Source: Pseudomonas reidholzensis
GTDB taxonomy: Bacteria > Pseudomonadota > Gammaproteobacteria > Pseudomonadales > Pseudomonadaceae
Direction of reading: 5' to 3'
DNA length: 64,000 nt
Assembly: GCF_900536025.1 (NCBI RefSeq)
Contig: NZ_UNOZ01000002.1
Location: 248,001 to 312,000 of the forward strand
Positions 45,653 through 54,527 of the stretch are shown in pieces. The translations under genes were made by a program, and so were the position numbers. Every line of letters begins with the position of its first letter. Position 1 is the first letter of the stretch. A model generated the notes under the pieces. It was given only the letters and a program-made list of their open reading frames with translations. It ran no database searches and was not told where the DNA came from.

Positions 45653-46063
45653 ATGGCCCGCCTGCCAAATCTCCCGTTGCTCCATTCGCCCTGGCTCCCC
45701 GCGGCCGGTTTGCTGTTTATGCGAGTCGCCGCCGCAGTCCTCCTGCTGGTGATCCACGGCCTGCCGAAACTTCTCGACTGGAGCGGCGAGCTGCAACGCA
45801 TCGAAGACCCGTTTGGCCTGGGCGCAAGCCTGACCCTGGGGCTTGCGGTGTTCGCCGAAGTGTTCTGCCCGCTGCTGCTGATCCTCGGCATCGGCGCCCG
45901 CCTGGCGTGCCTGCCGGTGCTCGGCGTGCTGCTGGTGGCGCTGGTGGTGGTGCACCCGGCGTGGAGCCTGGAACAGGGCCAGTTCGCCTGGCTGTTCCTG
46001 GTCCTGTACGGTGGCCTGGCGCTCACCGGCCCTGGACCGTGGGTGGTGAAGCTGCCTCGCTGA
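45653..46063 (+). CDS. DoxX-family membrane protein
   Basis: 136 residues from ATG 45653. Four membrane segments of the DoxX fold: AAGLLFMRVAAAVLLLVIHGLPKLLDW with the HG..K motif, LGLAVFAEVFCPLLLILGIGARLACLPVLGVLLVALVVVHP, and FAWLFLVLYGGLALTGPGPWV with the C-terminal GPG. DoxX relatives are thought to act in thiol or quinone redox stress at the inner membrane; the exact role is unknown. An upstream ATG at 45500 would add 51 residues of low quality and is rejected. Confidence 0.85.
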   Translation: MARLPNLPLLHSPWLPAAGLLFMRVAAAVLLLVIHGLPKLLDWSGELQRIEDPFGLGASLTLGLAVFAEVFCPLLLILGIGARLACLPVLGVLLVALVVVHPAWSLEQGQFAWLFLVLYGGLALTGPGPWVVKLPR

Positions 46064-46075
46064 ACGCAGCCTCGC

Positions 46076-47569
46076 TCAACTGCCAGGCCGGTACTGCAGC
46101 GCCTCGGCAAGGTGCTGGCGGCCGATCACCTCGGCCTGCTCGAGGTCGGCCAGGGTCCGCGCCACCTTGAGCAGCCGGTGCGCTGCGCGCAGCGACAAGC
46201 TCAGGCGTTCGCAGGCGCTCTCCAGCCAACGCTGGTCCTCTGCGCTCAGCAGGCAATGGCGGCGCAGCCCCTTCAGGTCGAGAAAGGCATTGGCACAGCC
46301 CTGCCGGCGTTGCTGGCGCTCGCGCGCCTCGGCTACGACCTTGGCCACGCTGGCGCTGGACTCGCCACTGGGCTCACAGGTCAGCACGGTGCTTTCGCGC
46401 GCCACGGTCAGGTGCAGATCGATGCGGTCGAGCAGCGGCCCGGACAGCTTGTTGCGGTAGCGCTGGATCAGCTCGGTGCTGCAGCGACAGCGCCCGCTGG
46501 GATCGCCCAGGTAGCCGCAAGGGCAGGGGTTCATGGCCGCGACCAGTTGAAAGCGCGCCGGGAAGCGCACCTTGTCCTTGGCCCGCGCCACCACGATCTC
46601 GCCGCTTTCCAGCGGTTCGCGCAGCACCTCGAGCACCCGTCGTTCAAACTCGGGCAGCTCATCGAGAAACAGCACGCCATGGTGGGCGAGGGTGATCTCA
46701 CCCGGCTGCGGGCGGCTGCCACCCCCCACCAGCGCCGGCCCTGAAGCGGAGTGGTGAGGGTGCCTGAATGGCCGCTGTGGCCAGCTGCTCAAGGGCGTAC
46801 GCCCGCTGACCGACTGGATCGCCGCCACTTCCAGCGCTTCGTGCTCATCCAGCGGCGGCAGCAGCCCCGGCAGGCGGCTGGCGAGCAAGGTCTTGCCGGT
46901 GCCCGGAGGGCCGGTGAAAAGCAGATTGTGCGCCCCGGCCGCCGCCACCAGCAGCGCCCGTTTCGCCGCCACCTGCCCCTGCACCTCGCTCAAGTCGGGG
47001 TAGGGCCTGCTCTGCAGCACCAGCCCATTGGCCGCGTAGGGCGACAAGGGCACCTGCCCCGTGAGATGCGCGACCAGCTCCAGCAGATGCCCGATCGCAT
47101 ACACCACCAGCCCGCTGGCCAGGCTCGCCTCCTCGGCGTTGTCGCGCGGCACCACCAGTGCCCGGCCGGCATCGCGCGCCGCCAGGGCCGCCGGCAACAC
47201 GCCCTGCACCGCACGCACGGCGCCCGACAGCGCCAGTTCGCCGAGGCATTCGATGTCGTTCAAGGGCGGCGCCGGCACTTGGCCATCGGCGGCGAGAATG
47301 CCCAGCGCAATGGCCAGGTCGTAGCGCCCGCCATCCTTGGGCAGGTCGGCCGGGGCGAGGTTCTGGGTGATCCGTCGGGCTGGGTACTTGAGGTTGGAGT
47401 TGACGATGGCGCTGCGCACCCGGTCCTTGCTTTCTTTCACCGTGGCTTCTGGCAACCCCACCAGGGTCAGGCTGGGCAGGCCGTTGGCCAGATGGGTTTC
47501 GACGCTGACCGCCGGCGCCTGCACCCCGACCTGGGCGCGGCTGTGGACAAGGGCAAGGGACATGGACAC
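46076..47569 (-). CDS. comM: ComM/YifB family AAA+ protein
   Basis: 497 residues. ComM is a hexameric helicase-like AAA+ protein that promotes branch migration when transformed DNA is integrated. N-terminal Lon-protease-like S5 fold (GVQAPAVSVETHLANGLPSLTLVGLPEATVKESKDRVRSAI), Walker A GPPGTGKT at 220-227, Walker B GVLFLDELPEF, the cysteine-rich zinc element CPCGYLGDPSGRCRC, and the C-terminal Mg-chelatase-like domain. Full length, with GGAG upstream. In related genomes the next gene is ubiK; here an ATPase gene has been inserted between them. Confidence 0.95.
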   Translation of the reverse strand: MSMSLALVHSRAQVGVQAPAVSVETHLANGLPSLTLVGLPEATVKESKDRVRSAIVNSNLKYPARRITQNLAPADLPKDGGRYDLAIALGILAADGQVPAPPLNDIECLGELALSGAVRAVQGVLPAALAARDAGRALVVPRDNAEEASLASGLVVYAIGHLLELVAHLTGQVPLSPYAANGLVLQSRPYPDLSEVQGQVAAKRALLVAAAGAHNLLFTGPPGTGKTLLASRLPGLLPPLDEHEALEVAAIQSVSGRTPLSSWPQRPFRHPHHSASGPALVGGGSRPQPGEITLAHHGVLFLDELPEFERRVLEVLREPLESGEIVVARAKDKVRFPARFQLVAAMNPCPCGYLGDPSGRCRCSTELIQRYRNKLSGPLLDRIDLHLTVARESTVLTCEPSGESSASVAKVVAEARERQQRRQGCANAFLDLKGLRRHCLLSAEDQRWLESACERLSLSLRAAHRLLKVARTLADLEQAEVIGRQHLAEALQYRPGS

Positions 47570-47676
47570 TCCGTGGTCGCTGAGAGGGGCCGCGTCCTGC
47601 GGCTTTCAAAGCGTAGCGGGGTGCGGTTTGGGCGACTGGAAAGAGTGAGTCGAGGTTTTGCCGAGGATTGCAGGGC

Positions 47677-48831
47677 CTATGTTCTGGTCAGCCACTTGGC
47701 CATGGCGGAGTCCTCCAGCGCGTACTCACCCCGGTTGGCCTTCCATACCAGCTCCTGCTCGCGGAGCACGTCCAGCGCTTTCTGCACATTGGGCGCGGTT
47801 GCGTTCGGCTCTTGCTGTGCGAGCTCTAACTGCCGGTTAACCTGGGCGAAGGTCTGCTCACTGAAAGGCGCAAAAGCCTGCTGGTCGATAACACGTCGCG
47901 CCATCACCTCCAGCACCGCCTGCTGCAAGGGGGAGAGGTCGTTGAAGGCGCTCTCGTAATCGCACCACACGCCAGCCTGGTGATTTAGCGCGCCGGTGCG
48001 CAGCAACTCGCCGAGATTGCCGGCTTCGCCCAAGCCCAAGCTGACCTCCGCGAGCAGCGTTGCGAGCATCTCCGGGCGTCTGCCGACGAGGTCGAATGCG
48101 TATGCCAGATCCTCGGCCTTGAATTGGTTGGTAGCCGCCAGGCGCTGGTTCCACACACCTGTCATGAACGCAACGAAGTCATCGCCCAGCAGGGGGAAAG
48201 GGGTAATGGTCGCACCGTAGAAAGGCTGTTTGCTCTTGAGTACCAGGTTGGCCAGTTTATCTCGGCTCGAGCCGGTGAAGACAAGGCGCAGTCCATCCGG
48301 GCGATCGCCTCGGTTGAGCTGATCGCGGGCTGCCTTGAGCGAGAACATGGCGTTGGTGCCGCTGTCGCTATTGAGGGCATGCTGGGCCTCATCAACCACC
48401 AGCACGATCATCTTGCCAGCCACCGCGTGTAGCACGTCCAGCGCCTGAGCCAGCGTGGTGCCTTCGGGAAGGTGTGGTTTGCTGAAATCCCAACTCAGCG
48501 TCCGCAGCAGGTTGATCTTGTCGATACCGGCTTTCTTCGCAGCCTTCTCGAACCCGCTTTGATACTGGCCAAGCGCGGTGCCGATGGCGGTGCTGATCAG
48601 GGCGGCGGGGTTGGCCCCGCGATCTGCCCAGAGATCGACATAGACTGGCAGCCAACCCCGACTGCTACATTCGGGGATCAGGTCATTGTTGAGGAAGGTG
48701 CTCTTACCGGTGCGGCGTGGGGCTGCGAGAAACATCCCCGAGCTGTAGTCGATGAGCGATTCGCCAGCCAGGTCATCGGCAAGTGCCTTGGCCAATTGGC
48801 CTCGTTTGAAGATTGGGCGGGAAGGGCTCAT
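47677..48831 (-). CDS. P-loop ATPase with C-terminal winged-helix-like region, accessory gene
   Basis: 384 residues. Walker A is AAPRRTGKST (36-45), Walker B MIVLVVDEAQHAL (141-153), and a sensor-like FTGSSRDKL follows near 203. Residues about 305-380 look like a winged helix (LSPLQQAVLEVMARRVIDQQAFAPFSEQTFAQVNRQL). This layout resembles the ATPase_2/STAND-type ATPases, often of unknown role. The gene lies between comM and ubiK where related genomes have nothing, and its 5' region is A+T-rich, so it was probably acquired. Its start is 9 bases after a 49-bp nested palindrome that includes its ribosome-binding site. No partner gene is adjacent. Function unknown. Confidence 0.85.
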   Translation of the reverse strand: MSPSRPIFKRGQLAKALADDLAGESLIDYSSGMFLAAPRRTGKSTFLNNDLIPECSSRGWLPVYVDLWADRGANPAALISTAIGTALGQYQSGFEKAAKKAGIDKINLLRTLSWDFSKPHLPEGTTLAQALDVLHAVAGKMIVLVVDEAQHALNSDSGTNAMFSLKAARDQLNRGDRPDGLRLVFTGSSRDKLANLVLKSKQPFYGATITPFPLLGDDFVAFMTGVWNQRLAATNQFKAEDLAYAFDLVGRRPEMLATLLAEVSLGLGEAGNLGELLRTGALNHQAGVWCDYESAFNDLSPLQQAVLEVMARRVIDQQAFAPFSEQTFAQVNRQLELAQQEPNATAPNVQKALDVLREQELVWKANRGEYALEDSAMAKWLTRT

Positions 48832-48839
48832 CGAATTAT

Positions 48840-48888
48840 CCTCAATTATCTCTCTAGGTATAATTTATACCTAACAAGATAATTGAGG
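48840..48888. promoter_or_regulatory. 49-bp nested palindrome covering the ATPase ribosome-binding site
   Basis: Outer arms CCTCAATTATCT (48840-48851) and AGATAATTGAGG (48877-48888); inner arms TAGGTATAA (48855-48863) and TTATACCTA (48865-48873); both pairs are perfect and share the centre 48864. On the minus strand the second outer arm contains GAGG, placed 8 bases before the ATG at 48831. As DNA it may be an operator; as RNA it would fold into a hairpin hiding the ribosome site. A further AATTATC copy lies at 48834-48840. Confidence 0.8.
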
Positions 48889-48949
48889 GATAAAAAGTGT
48901 TTCCCAGTGTGCCGGTGGCAGCAACTCTCTCCCGCACTTCCCGCCTAGG

Positions 48950-49252
48950 TCAGGCCGTCGTGGTGTCTTCCTGCGGATCTGTCGCTGCTGGCTTTGCAGC
49001 CACGGGTGCCATCCGAGCATCCAGCTCGGCGACTTGCTTCTCCAGCGCTTCGAGGCGGGCGCGGGTGCGCGCCAGGACGACCATCTGGCTGTCGAATTCT
49101 TCCCGGCTGACCAGGTCGAGTTTGCTGAAGGCGCTCTGCATGAGCATCTTGAACTGGCTTTCGAGTTCGGCGCGCGGCTGCGCGGTGTCGCCGCTGAACA
49201 GGCGCGAGGCCTGGTCGCTGAGGGCGTCGAGGAGGGCTTTGGGCGCGAGCAT
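48950..49252 (-). CDS. ubiK: Ubiquinone biosynthesis accessory factor UbiK
   Basis: 100 residues from ATG 49252 (MLAPKALLDALSDQASRLFSGDTAQPRAELESQFKMLMQSAFSKLDLVSREEFDSQMVVLARTRARLEALEKQVAELDARM). UbiK (YqiC, BMFP family) binds membranes and the UbiJ protein in the soluble ubiquinone-synthesis complex under oxic conditions. The C-terminal half is a coiled coil that mediates trimerisation. A Pro/Ala-rich acidic tail ends the protein. The frame extends upstream but 49252 gives the family length. It is divergent from glnK. Confidence 0.92.
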   Translation of the reverse strand: MLAPKALLDALSDQASRLFSGDTAQPRAELESQFKMLMQSAFSKLDLVSREEFDSQMVVLARTRARLEALEKQVAELDARMAPVAAKPAATDPQEDTTTA

Positions 49253-49317
49253 GGTGGGCTGTCCGCTTGATCGATAAAAGAGCGCCAGTGTAGCACGCCA
49301 CCTTTTCGCCCCAGGCT

Positions 49318-49367
49318 TGCACACTTTTTGCGCAGTGCCCCTGAAGCGCGCGCACCAAAGTTGTGCA
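49318..49367. promoter_or_regulatory. Two NtrC-type binding sites upstream of glnK
   Basis: TGCACACTTTTTGCGCA (49318-49334) and CGCACCAAAGTTGTGCA (49351-49367) fit the NtrC enhancer pattern TGCAC-N7-GTGCA with one deviation in each. Their centres are 33 bases apart, about three helical turns, and they lie 75-125 bases before the sigma-54 promoter. Confidence 0.75.
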
Positions 49368-49441
49368 TGTTTTCCCTAGTGGCGACTGGCCAATCCCCTG
49401 TAATTCGCGCAACCAGTTGTTTTCTGGCGGTTTGCGCGACC

Positions 49442-49457
49442 TGGCAAGGTTTCTGCA
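49442..49457 (+). promoter_or_regulatory. Sigma-54 promoter of glnK-amtB
   Basis: TGGCAAGGTTTCTGCA has GG and GC exactly 10 bases apart (the -24/-12 elements; consensus TGGCAC-N5-TTGCA). It lies about 200 bases before glnK and downstream of the NtrC-type sites, the normal arrangement for nitrogen-limitation control. Confidence 0.85.
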
Positions 49458-49564
49458 AAGACCATTGCGAGCCATGCACTGATGCAGTTCCTTGTGACCA
49501 GGCAGTGCGCAGGCGTCGCCGCCAGGCTGTTGGTTGCCGTCGAGGCAGTCATCGGCTTCGATGA

Positions 49565-49999
<435 letters not shown>

Positions 50000-50046
50000 G
50001 CAACGCCCCAAGCCTCACCAAACCCAACGCCCCAGGAGAAAACAAC

Positions 50047-51369
50047 ATGACTCTGCGTCAGATCGCAGGGCTAGGAGCCCTATTGTCCCTCGCAATGCCA
50101 GGCCTCGCCCTGGCCGAGGAAGCTGTCCCTACACTGAACTCCGGCGACACCGCCTGGATGCTCACTGCGACGGCGTTGGTACTGTTCATGACCATCCCGG
50201 GCCTGGCCCTGTTCTACGGCGGCATGGTCCGCTCGAAGAACGTGTTGTCGGTGATGATGCAGTGCTTTGCCATTACTGGCCTGATGAGCATCCTGTGGAT
50301 GGTCTACGGCTACAGCCTGGCGTTCGATACCACCGGTATGGAAAAGGGCGTTCTCAACTTCAGTTCCTTCGTGGGCGGCTTCTCCAAGGCCTTCCTCAAT
50401 GGCGTCACGCCTGACAGCCTGACCGCAAACTTCCCGGAAGCAGTGTTCATCACCTTCCAGATGACCTTCGCGATCATTACCCCGGCGCTGATCGTCGGTG
50501 CCTTCGCCGAGCGGATGAAGTTCTCGGCGATGCTGATCTTCATGACCGTCTGGTTCACCCTGGTCTATGCGCCGATCGCGCACATGGTCTGGAGCGGTGA
50601 CGGCGCGCTGATGTGGGATTGGGGCGTACTGGACTTCGCTGGCGGCACCGTGGTGCACATCAACGCCGGTATCGCGGGCCTGGTCTGCTGCCTGGTGCTG
50701 GGCAAGCGCAAAGGCTACCCGACCACCCCGATGGCCCCGCACAACCTCGGCTACACCCTGATGGGCGCCGCGATGCTGTGGATCGGCTGGTTCGGCTTCA
50801 ACGCCGGCTCCGCCGCTGCCGCCAACGGCACTGCCGGCATGGCCATGCTGGTCACCCAGATCGCCACCGCCGCTGCGGCGCTGGGCTGGATGTTCGCCGA
50901 GTGGATCTTCCACGGCAAACCCAGCGCACTGGGCATCGCCTCGGGTGTGGTTGCCGGCCTGGTGGCAATTACCCCGGCCGCTGGCACCGTGGGCCCGATG
51001 GGCGCCCTGGTGATCGGCCTGGCCTCGGGCGTGATCTGCTACTTCTGCGCCACCAGCCTCAAGCGCAAGCTGGGCTATGACGACTCGCTGGACGCCTTCG
51101 GCGTACACGGGATCGGCGGCATCATCGGTGCCTTGCTCACCGGCATCTTCGCAGCCCCTGCGCTGGGCGGCTTCGGTGAAGTCACCGACATCGCTGCACA
51201 GTTCTGGATCCAGGCCAAAGGCGTGATCTTCACCGTGGTCTACACCGCCATCGTCACCTACGTGATCCTCAAGGTGCTGGACGTGGTGATGGGCCTGCGG
51301 GTCAACGAAGAAGAAGAGTCGGTCGGCCTCGACCTGGCTCAACACAACGAGCGTGGCTACAACCTGTAA
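50047..51369 (+). CDS. amtB: Ammonium transporter AmtB
   Basis: 440 residues with an N-terminal signal peptide (MTLRQIAGLGALLSLAMPGLALAEE) and 11 membrane segments. Conserved ammonium-channel stretches are FMTIPGLALFYGGMVRSKN, DWGVLDFAGGTVVHINAGIAGLV and DAFGVHGIGGIIGALLTGIF; the twin pore histidines are expected in VHINAG and FGVHGIGG. The cytoplasmic C-terminus (GLRVNEEEESVGLDLAQHNERGYNL) is the part that meets GlnK. AGGAG upstream; terminator behind. Confidence 0.96.
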   Translation: MTLRQIAGLGALLSLAMPGLALAEEAVPTLNSGDTAWMLTATALVLFMTIPGLALFYGGMVRSKNVLSVMMQCFAITGLMSILWMVYGYSLAFDTTGMEKGVLNFSSFVGGFSKAFLNGVTPDSLTANFPEAVFITFQMTFAIITPALIVGAFAERMKFSAMLIFMTVWFTLVYAPIAHMVWSGDGALMWDWGVLDFAGGTVVHINAGIAGLVCCLVLGKRKGYPTTPMAPHNLGYTLMGAAMLWIGWFGFNAGSAAAANGTAGMAMLVTQIATAAAALGWMFAEWIFHGKPSALGIASGVVAGLVAITPAAGTVGPMGALVIGLASGVICYFCATSLKRKLGYDDSLDAFGVHGIGGIIGALLTGIFAAPALGGFGEVTDIAAQFWIQAKGVIFTVVYTAIVTYVILKVLDVVMGLRVNEEEESVGLDLAQHNERGYNL

Positions 51370-51388
51370 CCACCCCGCTGGAAAAACT

Positions 51389-51413
51389 TGCCCGGTTCGC
51401 CGGGCATTTTTTT
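51389..51413 (+). terminator. Terminator after amtB
   Basis: TGCCCGG-TTCG-CCGGGCA then TTTTTTT; a stable UUCG tetraloop. Confidence 0.93.
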
Positions 51414-51508
51414 GCCTGAATTTCGCACGATCGCGTAGAGCAAACGGTTTATCCCTCACGTTCGTGACGCATGGCAAAAACTTACACGGCGCAGGGCGTT
51501 TATGGAGC

Positions 51509-51536
51509 TTTGCTTTTTCTGCGAGCACGCTAGAAT
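51509..51536 (+). promoter_or_regulatory. Sigma-70-like promoter ahead of the long sutA leader
   Basis: TTTGCT and TAGAAT (51531-51536) with a 16-base spacer. A transcript starting near 51543 would have about 260 untranslated bases before sutA, or give a separate small RNA. Confidence 0.45.
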
Positions 51537-51539
51537 GCG

Positions 51540-51800
51540 CGCCGTAGGGTGTTGCACGATGTAGCCCGCACACCCCGCTACCCTTTGCTAGGCTTGCCAG
51601 TAGCGTATGGCCAGCAGGGAAGCTCAAGGATTTCGTCAGGCCCTGCCAGGAGTAGGGCTTGAACGGCGCCGCCGCTCATCAGGCGACGGCTGCCCAAGGC
51701 AGTGGCCAACCCACGGCCAGTTGAATTTTCACTGGTGGCTGCCGGTCTACGGCTGCACTGGTCTATAACTAACCTGCTTTTCGCAAGTCATGAGGTAGAA
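51540..51800 (+). other. Possible structured leader of sutA or small RNA
   Basis: No coding region, yet several hairpins: GGGTGT (51547-51552) with ACACCC (51570-51575), CTGCC-CAA-GGCAG, and GCCGCCGC with GCGACGGC. It does not look like 6S, SRP, tmRNA or RNase P RNA. Whether it is separate or only the 5' end of the sutA message cannot be told. Confidence 0.4.
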
Positions 51801-51801
51801 C

Positions 51802-52125
51802 ATGAGCGACGACGATCTGGAAAATGATGACCTCGAAGTAGGCGACGATGACGAGGCTGATGAGGGCCTCGAGGCTGCGGCTGACGACAGCGCCGAAGAC
51901 GCTGGCGACGATAGCCCGGCACCGGTTGCCAAGGGCAAGTCCAAGGCGGCTGTCTCGGTAGACGAGATGCCGAGCATGGAAGCCAAGCAGAAAGAGCGTG
52001 ATGCGCTGGCCAAGGCGATGGACGAGTTCCTGTCGCGCGGTGGCAAGGTGCAGGAAGTGGAGGCCAATGTGGTCGCCGATCCGCCCAAGAAGCCGGACAA
52101 CAAGTACGGCAGCCGCCCTATCTGA
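51802..52125 (+). CDS. sutA: RNA-polymerase-binding transcription factor SutA
   Basis: 107 residues. SutA binds RNA polymerase and promotes transcription of rRNA and other genes in slow-growing pseudomonads. The N-terminal half is a disordered acidic tail (MSDDDLENDDLEVGDDDEADEG...), the middle a helix (MEAKQKERDALAKAMDEFLSRGGKVQEVE) and the C-terminus NVVADPPKKPDNKYGSRPI, the latter two nearly the same as in P. aeruginosa SutA. GAGG stands before the ATG. The message may have a long leader. Confidence 0.92.
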   Translation: MSDDDLENDDLEVGDDDEADEGLEAAADDSAEDAGDDSPAPVAKGKSKAAVSVDEMPSMEAKQKERDALAKAMDEFLSRGGKVQEVEANVVADPPKKPDNKYGSRPI

Positions 52126-52142
52126 GTGGTTGATTGCAAAAG

Positions 52143-52169
52143 AGCCCGCCGTCGCTGCGGGCTTTTTTG
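52143..52169 (+). terminator. Terminator after sutA
   Basis: AGCCCGC-CGTCGCT-GCGGGCT followed by TTTTT. Confidence 0.9.
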
Positions 52170-52212
52170 TGGGCCATGCCTTGGCAAGGCACGCGGGCAG
52201 CGGTCGCTGGCG

Positions 52213-52908
52213 TCAGCGCCAGCGGGCGAGCACCTCGGGCAGCTGTGACAGCCGCTGGATCTCTGCATCCGGCGCGTGCTCGCCGGTCCAGGGCTTGCCC
52301 TGCGGGTTGAACCACACCGCGCGCAAACCGGCGCGCTGGGCCCCGGCGATGTCGTCGCCAGGGTGATCGCCGATGTGCACGGCGGCAGCGGCGTCGGCCT
52401 CACCGCGTTTCAGCGCCTCGAGGAACGGTGCCGGGTCCGGCTTGCCGATCCCCAGGTCCTCGGCACACAAGGCGAACTTGAAGTAGTCGGCCAGGCCGAT
52501 GCGGCTGACGTCGGCATTGCCATTGGTGACCACGCCGAGGGTGTAGCGGTGGCGCAGGATCTCCAGCACCGGCTGCACCTCGGGGAATACCTCGACCTGG
52601 TGCCGCGCGTGGAGAAACACCTCGAAGCCTTCATTGGCCAGCGCCTGGGCCTGCTGCTCGCTGTAGCCGACCTCGGCCAGGGCGTGGAACAGCACGCGCC
52701 GGCGCAGGGCGCTGATGCGGTGCTTGAGGCCCGGCTCGGCCTGCACCAGGCGTTCGCGGATGGCGAACAGGTGCTCGACCGGCACCCCGCCCAGGCGCGG
52801 CGCGTTGGCCTCGAGCCAGTCGCGCAGGACGGTCTCGGCGCTGAGGATCACCGGCGCGGTGTCCCACAAGGTGTCGTCCAGGTCGAAGGTGATCAGCTTG
52901 ATGCTCAT
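52213..52908 (-). CDS. HAD-family hydrolase
   Basis: 231 residues from ATG 52908 ([19 protein letters not shown]). The four HAD motifs are intact: DLDDT with the nucleophile D9, VVTNGNAD, the lysine in [10 protein letters not shown] and [15 protein letters not shown]1-type cap lies between motifs I and II. Substrate class is a phosphorylated metabolite, exact compound unknown. Its ATG overlaps the xerC stop by ATGA, so it is the last gene of the lptM-lysA-dapF-DUF484-xerC operon. A longer frame upstream lies inside xerC and is rejected. Confidence 0.92.
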   Translation of the reverse strand: MSIKLITFDLDDTLWDTAPVILSAETVLRDWLEANAPRLGGVPVEHLFAIRERLVQAEPGLKHRISALRRRVLFHALAEVGYSEQQAQALANEGFEVFLHARHQVEVFPEVQPVLEILRHRYTLGVVTNGNADVSRIGLADYFKFALCAEDLGIGKPDPAPFLEALKRGEADAAAAVHIGDHPGDDIAGAQRAGLRAVWFNPQGKPWTGEHAPDAEIQRLSQLPEVLARWR

Positions 52909-53804
52909 GAGTCTGTGCCTTTGCTGCGTTTGGCCCGGGGGTGGGCGCTGTCGTACACCGCGGCCAGGTGCTGGAAGTCCAGGTGGGTGTAGATCTGCGT
53001 GGTGCTGATGTCGGCGTGGCCGAGCATCTCTTGCACCGCGCGCAGGTCCTGGGACGATTCCAGCAGGTGGCTGGCGAAGGAATGGCGAAGCATGTGCGGG
53101 TGCAGGTGCTGGCCGAGCTCGCGCTCGCCGGCGGCCTTCACGCGTAACTGGATGGCCCGTTGACCGAGGCGCCGGCCCTGGCGGCTGAGAAACACCGCGT
53201 TGTCCCGTGGGGCACTGATGCCGCGCAGCTTGAGCCACTCCTGCAGTGCCTCGCGGGCCTTGCGGCCGACTGGCAATACGCGGCTCTTGCTGCCTTTGCC
53301 AAGGACCTGGATCAGGCCGGCGGCCAGGTCGAGGTGCTCGAGGTCGAGGTTGGCCAGCTCCGACAGGCGCAGGCCCGACGAATAGAACAGCTCGAGGATG
53401 GCCTGATCACGGCGGGCAATGAAGTCGTCGTCGACGCCGCCTTCGAGCAGCTGCAGGGCACGGTCGGTGTCCAGCACCTTGGGCAGGCGGCGTTCGCCCT
53501 TGGGCGGCGCCAGGCCGTTGGCCGGGTCGTGCTCGCACAGGCCTTCGCGGTTGAGGTAGCGGTACAGGCCGCGCACCGCCGACAGCAGCCGGGCCAGGCT
53601 CGGCGCCGACTGGCCGTGATGGTGCTGGCGCGCGACCAGCTGGCGCAGCTGCTGGATATGCAGGTCGCGCCAGCTGGCGATGCCTTGGCTGTTGCAGTAG
53701 TCGAGGACCTTGGCCAGGTCGCGGCGATAGGCCTGCTGGGTGTGCACCGATACCTGGCGCTCGTTGCGCAGGTGTGCGCAATAAGCCTCCAGTTGGCGCT
53801 CCAT
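52905..53804 (-). CDS. xerC: Tyrosine recombinase XerC
   Basis: 299 residues. XerC with XerD resolves chromosome dimers at dif. The N-terminal SAM-like core-binding domain covers residues 1-90 and the catalytic domain the rest, with R146 (SSGLRLSEL), K170, H237 and R240 (PHMLRHSFA), H263 (LGHADI) and the nucleophile Y272 (TQIYTHLD). All six catalytic residues are present. Start ATG 53804 overlaps the DUF484 stop as TGATG, so the two are translationally coupled. Confidence 0.96.
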   Translation of the reverse strand: MERQLEAYCAHLRNERQVSVHTQQAYRRDLAKVLDYCNSQGIASWRDLHIQQLRQLVARQHHHGQSAPSLARLLSAVRGLYRYLNREGLCEHDPANGLAPPKGERRLPKVLDTDRALQLLEGGVDDDFIARRDQAILELFYSSGLRLSELANLDLEHLDLAAGLIQVLGKGSKSRVLPVGRKAREALQEWLKLRGISAPRDNAVFLSRQGRRLGQRAIQLRVKAAGERELGQHLHPHMLRHSFASHLLESSQDLRAVQEMLGHADISTTQIYTHLDFQHLAAVYDSAHPRAKRSKGTDS

Positions 53805-54514
53805 CAGCGCACCGGGCGCAGGGTCTGGGTCAGGCGCGGGACGGTGCGCCCGAGCACTTCGGCGATGTAGCTGAGAAATAGCGTGCCGACCGTGCTCTTG
53901 TAATGCTGTGGATCGCGGCTGCCGATCGCCAGCACGCCATGCACACCCTGGTACTCGAGGGTGGCCACGGCGCTGGAGCCGACTTCCTTGCTTTGCGCCT
54001 CGCCAAACAGGAAGGCCAGTTCGTGCTCGCGCAAATTGCCACTGACCGTCTTGCCAGTGCCGAGCAGCGCGCCGATGGCCTGTTGGGCTTCGGCGTTGCT
54101 GACCCAGCGGCCGACCGGCATGGGGTTTTCGCCAAACAGGATAAGGCTGACGAAGGGCACCTGGAATTCCTGGCGCAGGCTGTCTTCGACGGCCATCACC
54201 ACGTCTTCCAGGCTGCTCGCATCGAGCAGGTCGAGGATCAGCCGACGGGTCTTGTCGAACAGCCGGTCGTTGTCCCGGGCCACGTCCATCAGTTGCGACA
54301 GCCGATGGCGCATCTCGATGTTGCGGTCGCGCAGCAGCTTGAGCTGGCGCTCCACCAGCGACACGCTGTCGCCACGCTGGTGGGGGATGCGCTGCTCGAG
54401 CAGCAGCTCGTCGTGCTCGGCAAAGAACGCCGGGTGGGCACGCAGGTAGGCAACCACCGCCTCGGCATCGAGGTCGGTGGTCTGTTCGGGTGCAACCTGT
54501 GGCTGATCGGTCAT
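53804..54514 (-). CDS. DUF484 family protein
   Basis: 236 residues from ATG 54514 ([65 protein letters not shown]). After an acidic N-terminus and a coiled-coil segment (about 55-85) follows a GAF-like domain ([61 protein letters not shown]). The family is almost always found between dapF and xerC; no function is established. The GAF-like fold suggests ligand sensing. Confidence 0.9.
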   Translation of the reverse strand: MTDQPQVAPEQTTDLDAEAVVAYLRAHPAFFAEHDELLLEQRIPHQRGDSVSLVERQLKLLRDRNIEMRHRLSQLMDVARDNDRLFDKTRRLILDLLDASSLEDVVMAVEDSLRQEFQVPFVSLILFGENPMPVGRWVSNAEAQQAIGALLGTGKTVSGNLREHELAFLFGEAQSKEVGSSAVATLEYQGVHGVLAIGSRDPQHYKSTVGTLFLSYIAEVLGRTVPRLTQTLRPVR

Positions 54515-54527
54515 GGCGGTTACTCGG

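Noticed and set aside
51414..51801. 6S RNA, SRP RNA, tmRNA or RNase P RNA in the gap before sutA
   Set aside because: None of their conserved sequence blocks was recognised; only local hairpins are present.
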